A DNA stretch of 64,000 bases from Centipeda felix (GTDB taxonomy: Bacteria; Bacillota; Negativicutes; Selenomonadales; Selenomonadaceae): contig NZ_LT891957.1 in assembly GCF_900186465.1 (NCBI RefSeq), forward strand, positions 184,328 through 248,327, read 5' to 3'. Shown here in pieces: positions 60,727 through 64,000 of the stretch. The translations under genes were made by a program, and so were the position numbers. The notes under the pieces were generated by a model that was not told the origin of the DNA, made no database searches, and saw nothing but the letters and a program-made list of their open reading frames with translations. The first letter of the stretch is position 1, and the number at the start of each line of letters is the position of its first letter.

Positions 60727-61324
60727 GATATAACCCCCTCCCTACAATATACTCCTCTACGGCACGCGGTACAAGATGCCGGATGGATTTTCCTGCGCGT
60801 ACGCGTGCGCGGATCATCGTCGACGAGATCTCCAGATGTGGCGTCGGAACGACGTCAATGTGGCGGCGCTCCTCCGCTGTAAACTGCTCCGCGAGAAGCG
60901 TCTCATCAAGCGGAGTCCCCTGCCGCGTCGCCACGATGAACTGACAGGACTGCAAGAGGCGATGCGGTTCATGCCATCGGTACAGATCATTCATCGCATC
61001 CGCACCCGTAATAAAGAAAAGCGCCGCCCCGTCAAATTGGTCGTGGAGCGCCGCTATGGTATCCACCGTATAGGACGGTCCCTCCCGACGCAGTTCCATG
61101 TCCGAAAGAGAAAAGTTCGGATTGTCCTGTATGGCACACGCCGTCATGGCAAAACGATCCGCAATGGATGCCGCACGTGTGCCGTCCTTGTGCGGGGGAC
61201 GTGCGGAAGGGATAAAGAGCACCTCATTCAGCTCCGCCTCCGCGCGCACCATCTCCGCCGTAATCAGATGTCCCATGTGAATTGGGTCGAACGTTCCACC
61301 CATGATTCCGATGCGCTTTTCCAT
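60704..61324 (-). CDS. nadD: Nicotinate-nucleotide adenylyltransferase
   Basis: 206 residues. RIGIMGGTFDPIHMGHLITAE (nucleotidyltransferase HxGH-type motif) and EISSTMIRARVRAGKSIRHLVP (ISSTxxR) are diagnostic. It makes deamido-NAD. ATG at 61324 lies eight bases after GAGG; the GTG three codons upstream overlaps the small ORF stop. Confidence 0.96.
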   Translation of the reverse strand: MEKRIGIMGGTFDPIHMGHLITAEMVRAEAELNEVLFIPSARPPHKDGTRAASIADRFAMTACAIQDNPNFSLSDMELRREGPSYTVDTIAALHDQFDGAALFFITGADAMNDLYRWHEPHRLLQSCQFIVATRQGTPLDETLLAEQFTAEERRHIDVVPTPHLEISSTMIRARVRAGKSIRHLVPRAVEEYIVGRGLYRAHGHDV

Positions 61325-61329
61325 CTGAT

Positions 61330-61479
61330 TCACCTCACGATGCAGACTGCCAGCAAAAGAACGGTGCAGAGCAGTAGGAAGGTCGCCCCCGCATACAGAT
61401 AGTCACGCAGATCATGCCGTCCCTTCGGCGATTCTGCATACTGCCGCATGGTGCGCCAATATCCGATCAGGCGCCGCAT
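61330..61479 (-). CDS. Tiny membrane protein between proA and nadD
   Basis: A 49-residue frame too small for automatic detection. MRRLIGYWRTMRQYAESPKG then RHDLRDYLYAGA and one hydrophobic helix (TFLLLCTVLLLAVCIV) before the stop. It fills exactly the space between proA and nadD, overlapping proA by 13 bases and stopping five bases before the nadD start. The ribosome site (GGAG, 11 bases) is weak, so coupling to proA would be required. Function unknown. Confidence 0.55.
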   Translation of the reverse strand: MRRLIGYWRTMRQYAESPKGRHDLRDYLYAGATFLLLCTVLLLAVCIVR

Positions 61480-62762
61480 CCGCCGCACGACTCCGATGCA
61501 GCAGGCGTATTTTCCCGCACCTGCCCCTCGCCATAGACAAGATACTTCGTACTCGTCAGAGCCTCGAGCCCCATCGGACCGCGTGCATGAAGTTTCTGTG
61601 TGCTGATGCCGATCTCCGCACCAAAGCCAAACTCGAACCCGTCCGTAAACCGCGTCGAAGCATTGACATAAACCGTCGAGGCATCTGCCCTCTGCTGAAA
61701 GGCATGTGCCGTACGGATGTCATTCGTCACAATCGCCTCGGAATGCCCTGTCCCATAGCGATTGATGTGACGCAGTGCGGCATCCATATCCGCGACGACA
61801 CGGACGGAGAGGATGAGGTCACCGTACTCCGTCGCCCAGTCCTCCTCCGTTGCCGCAGCCACGTCGCTGAGAATCGCACACGTCTCTGCACAGCCGCGCA
61901 GCTCCACTCCATCGACACTCAGTTGCTCTGCCATCTGCGTCAAAAATGCAGCGGCAATATCACGATGCACGAGCACGGTCTCTGCCGCGTTGCAGACCGA
62001 GGGGCGCGAGACCTTGGCATTCCTCACGATACGGCACGCCATCGTGAGGTCCGCGCCGCGGTCAACATAGATATGACAGATGCCGGATCCCGTCTCGATC
62101 ACAGGGACGCTGCTGCTCTCCACGATGTGGCGGATCAGCCCCGCCCCGCCGCGAGGAATAAGGACATCCAGCAGCCCTGTGAGATGCGTCATCACATCCA
62201 CGGCACTGCGCTCCTTCATCGCGAGCATCTGAACGGCTCCCGCAGGAATGCCGGCAGCATAGGCAGCGCGTGAAAGGACATCGGCAATAACAGCGTTGGA
62301 GCGCAGTGCATCCGAGCCGCCGCGCAGGAGCACGGCATTTCCTGACTTCAGACAGAGCCCGATCGCATCCGCCGTCACATTCGGGCGCGCCTCGTAGATC
62401 ATGCCGACAACCCCGAGCGGTACGCGGACACGGTGAATCTCCAGACCATTCGGACGGCGCACAGCGTAGTCCTCCCGCCCAAGCGGGTCAGGAAGCGCTG
62501 CGGTCAGCCGCAGCCCCTCCGCCATCGCATGAATGCGCTCCGACGTGAGCCGCAGGCGGTCGATGTAGGAAGCACGCACACCCGCCGCCTCGGCGTCTGC
62601 CACATCGGCGGCGTTCTCATGCAGGATCTCCGCCGCATGTTCCGTCAGTGCCGCCGCCATCGCATGCAGCGCCGCATCACGCACATCGCTGCGGAGCACC
62701 GCAAGGGCATAGGATGCCTCCTTTGCCGCTTCTGCCTGTGCCCGCACTGCCTGCTCCATCAT
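61467..62762 (-). CDS. proA: Gamma-glutamyl phosphate reductase
   Basis: 431 residues, aldehyde dehydrogenase-like. VPLGVVGMIYEARPNVTADAIGLCLKSGNAVLLRGG, catalytic Cys in SRPSVCNAAETVLVH and YVNASTRFTDGFEFGFGAEIGISTQKLHARGPMGL are diagnostic. It produces glutamate semialdehyde for proline. It ends in a short Cys/Gly-rich tail. 12 bases after proB. Confidence 0.96.
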   Translation of the reverse strand: MMEQAVRAQAEAAKEASYALAVLRSDVRDAALHAMAAALTEHAAEILHENAADVADAEAAGVRASYIDRLRLTSERIHAMAEGLRLTAALPDPLGREDYAVRRPNGLEIHRVRVPLGVVGMIYEARPNVTADAIGLCLKSGNAVLLRGGSDALRSNAVIADVLSRAAYAAGIPAGAVQMLAMKERSAVDVMTHLTGLLDVLIPRGGAGLIRHIVESSSVPVIETGSGICHIYVDRGADLTMACRIVRNAKVSRPSVCNAAETVLVHRDIAAAFLTQMAEQLSVDGVELRGCAETCAILSDVAAATEEDWATEYGDLILSVRVVADMDAALRHINRYGTGHSEAIVTNDIRTAHAFQQRADASTVYVNASTRFTDGFEFGFGAEIGISTQKLHARGPMGLEALTSTKYLVYGEGQVRENTPAASESCGGCGA

Positions 62763-62774
62763 CGCCGTCGCTCC

Positions 62775-63899
62775 TTACTGCATCAGCACCAAATTATCCC
62801 GGTGTATGATCTCCTCATGTGATGCGTCCGAGACAAGGCCTTGAAAGTCCTGTGTCTGATGCCCCATCAGCCGCGCTGTATCCGCCGCACCGTAGGCAGT
62901 GATCCCACGCGCAATCTCCTGCCCCAGGGGGCTGAGCACACGTACCATCTCGCCCGCAACAAAGTCGCCGTCCACTGCCGTCACACCGACAGCGAGAACA
63001 CTCGCGCCGCGCCGCATCGCTGCCGCGCACCCGGCATCGACAGAAAGCTCTCCCGCGAGCTTCTTGCCAAAGGCGAGCCAGCTCTTGCGCGTCCTGAGAT
63101 GCGCCTCACGCGCAGGGAAGATCGTCCCGATCTCCTCCCCACGCAGAATGTTGCGGATGATGCCGTCCTCATCACCGCGCGCAATCACCATCGTCGCACC
63201 GGCATTGCGCGCAATTTTCGCCGCCTCGATCTTCGTCTGCATCCCGCCCGTGCCCTGCACTGATCCGGCACCGCCCGCAAGATGCTCAATCTCGGGCGTA
63301 ATCTCTGCGATCTCGGAGATCAGCTGCGCCGACGCATCCGTCCGCGGGTTTGCCGTATAGACTCCGTCGATATCCGAAAGGATAATGAGCGCATCGGCAT
63401 CGACAAGTGCCGCGACAACCGCCGAAAGGCTGTCGTTGTCTCCGATTTTGATCTCATCCACCGCCACAGCGTCGTTCTCATTGATGACGGGAATGACCTG
63501 CATATCGAGCAGGGCGAGAAGGGCACGGCGCGAGTTGATGTACTGATGATGACGCGCCGCATTCTCCTTGGTCAGGAGCACCTGTGCCATCGTTCGTCCA
63601 TACTCATGAAAGAGCTTTTCATAAATGTGGAGAAGGTATCCCTGACCGATCGCTGCAAGGGCCTGCCGCGCAGGCACCGCTGCAGGACGTTCCTTCATGC
63701 CGAGCGCATTCATCCCCGCCGCAATCGCACCGGAGGAAACGAGGAGAATCTCCTTGCCCTGATTGGCCTCGTCGATCAGCTCACGCACAAGATGCTCGAT
63801 GCGGCGCAGATTCATTCCGCCCGAGGGATGCGTCAGCGTACTTGTTCCAACCTTTACGACAATGCGCTTCGCCTCGGAGAGACGCGCCCGCGCATTCAC
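62775..63899 (-). CDS. proB: Glutamate 5-kinase with PUA domain
   Basis: 374 residues. Kinase domain with IVVKVGTSTLTHPSGG, VSSGAIAAGMNAL, INENDAVAVDEIKIGDNDSLSA and GTGGMQTKIEAAKIA; PUA domain from about residue 280. It is the feedback-controlled first step to proline. The start is a GTG that overlaps the yhbY stop, eight bases after GAGG. Confidence 0.96.
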   Translation of the reverse strand: MNARARLSEAKRIVVKVGTSTLTHPSGGMNLRRIEHLVRELIDEANQGKEILLVSSGAIAAGMNALGMKERPAAVPARQALAAIGQGYLLHIYEKLFHEYGRTMAQVLLTKENAARHHQYINSRRALLALLDMQVIPVINENDAVAVDEIKIGDNDSLSAVVAALVDADALIILSDIDGVYTANPRTDASAQLISEIAEITPEIEHLAGGAGSVQGTGGMQTKIEAAKIARNAGATMVIARGDEDGIIRNILRGEEIGTIFPAREAHLRTRKSWLAFGKKLAGELSVDAGCAAAMRRGASVLAVGVTAVDGDFVAGEMVRVLSPLGQEIARGITAYGAADTARLMGHQTQDFQGLVSDASHEEIIHRDNLVLMQ

Positions 63900-64000
63900 A
63901 GCTCAATCCTCGGCTTGTCAAAATTTCGTTTGAACAGGAGCCCGTTCCTGCCGATCACCTGAACGAGGTTGGCGTCGGCGCGCTCGGCAAGCATGGTAAT
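63896..64000 (-). CDS. yhbY: YhbY-family RNA-binding protein, C-terminal end only
   Basis: The frame entering from the right edge reads ITMLAERADANLVQVIGRNG then LLFKRNFDKPRIEL-stop, matching the tail of CRM-domain YhbY proteins associated with pre-50S ribosomes. The N-terminus lies outside. It is translationally coupled to proB. Confidence 0.85.
   Translation of the reverse strand: MTMLAERADANLVQVIGRNGLLFKRNFDKPRIEL

Overview
The window is about 64 kb of a moderately GC-rich, gene-dense genome, almost entirely transcribed leftwards (minus strand). Gene content and order point to a Negativicutes bacterium, most likely a Selenomonas-type member of the Selenomonadales: Firmicutes-style neighbourhoods (nusB-xseA-xseB-ispA-tlyA-nadK-argR-recN; Asp23/AmaP/DUF2273; ireB-ruvX-DUF1292-mltG; yhbY-proB-proA-nadD-yqeK-LCP-rsfS), a separate ispH followed by rpsA, and chemotaxis genes of a motile cell. 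The genus is an inference from protein style and synteny; no rRNA is present.

Layout, left to right. 1-2.5 kb: 3' part of priA, a small unknown gene, and a cupin gene on the plus strand. 2.5-9.1 kb: a YesMN-type two-component system and a binding-protein ABC importer with a fused permease. 9.3-15 kb: a coupled operon cheR, PaaK-like, pyrF, pyrE, unknown, methionine gamma-lyase-like, zinc-ribbon protein, preceded by hsp20. 15.3-17.3 kb: rpsA and ispH. 17.4-32.4 kb: a long housekeeping block covering DNA repair, isoprenoids, NAD kinase, arginine repressor, exonuclease VII, NusB, the Asp23/AmaP envelope-stress module, EF-P, PepQ, AroQ, acylphosphatase, a U32 protein, MltG, RuvX and IreB. 32.6-37.6 kb: IMP dehydrogenase, tRNA-Leu, Nudix, GpsA, TcdA and two universal stress proteins. 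37.7-40.3 kb, plus strand: threonine ammonia-lyase, an ArsR-type metal sensor, an NlpC/P60 hydrolase, tRNA-Pro and tRNA-Arg.

40.5-45.1 kb is the accessory part and is visibly decaying. It holds a frameshifted cupin remnant, an intact aldo/keto reductase and flavodoxin, an esterase pseudogene that has lost its N-terminus and carries an in-frame UGA, the tail of a probable divergent regulator, remnants of a HEPN/MNT toxin-antitoxin pair, tRNA-Ala, and a compact locus that looks like a type I toxin-antitoxin module: a 24-residue hydrophobic peptide, an antisense promoter and terminator, and long inverted repeats that could pair the message ends.

45.1-49.3 kb: guaA, recX, recA, yqeY, rpsU. 49.4-50.4 kb: an unaccompanied ZnuA-type metal-binding lipoprotein. 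50.4-56.7 kb: the purine operon purE-C-F-M-N-H(cyclohydrolase domain only)-D. 56.7-64 kb: cheV, cvfB, rsfS, LCP protein, yqeK, nadD, a tiny membrane-protein ORF, proA, proB and the tail of yhbY.

A MITE-like repeat of about 170 bp with terminal inverted repeats occurs twice, near 2.3 and 5.0 kb. A partial, opposite-orientation copy lies in the leader of the IMP dehydrogenase gene. Many promoters with near-consensus -35/-10 boxes and clean intrinsic terminators can be read directly and define the transcription units. Long open frames on the strand opposite to real genes are codon-bias shadows and are left out.
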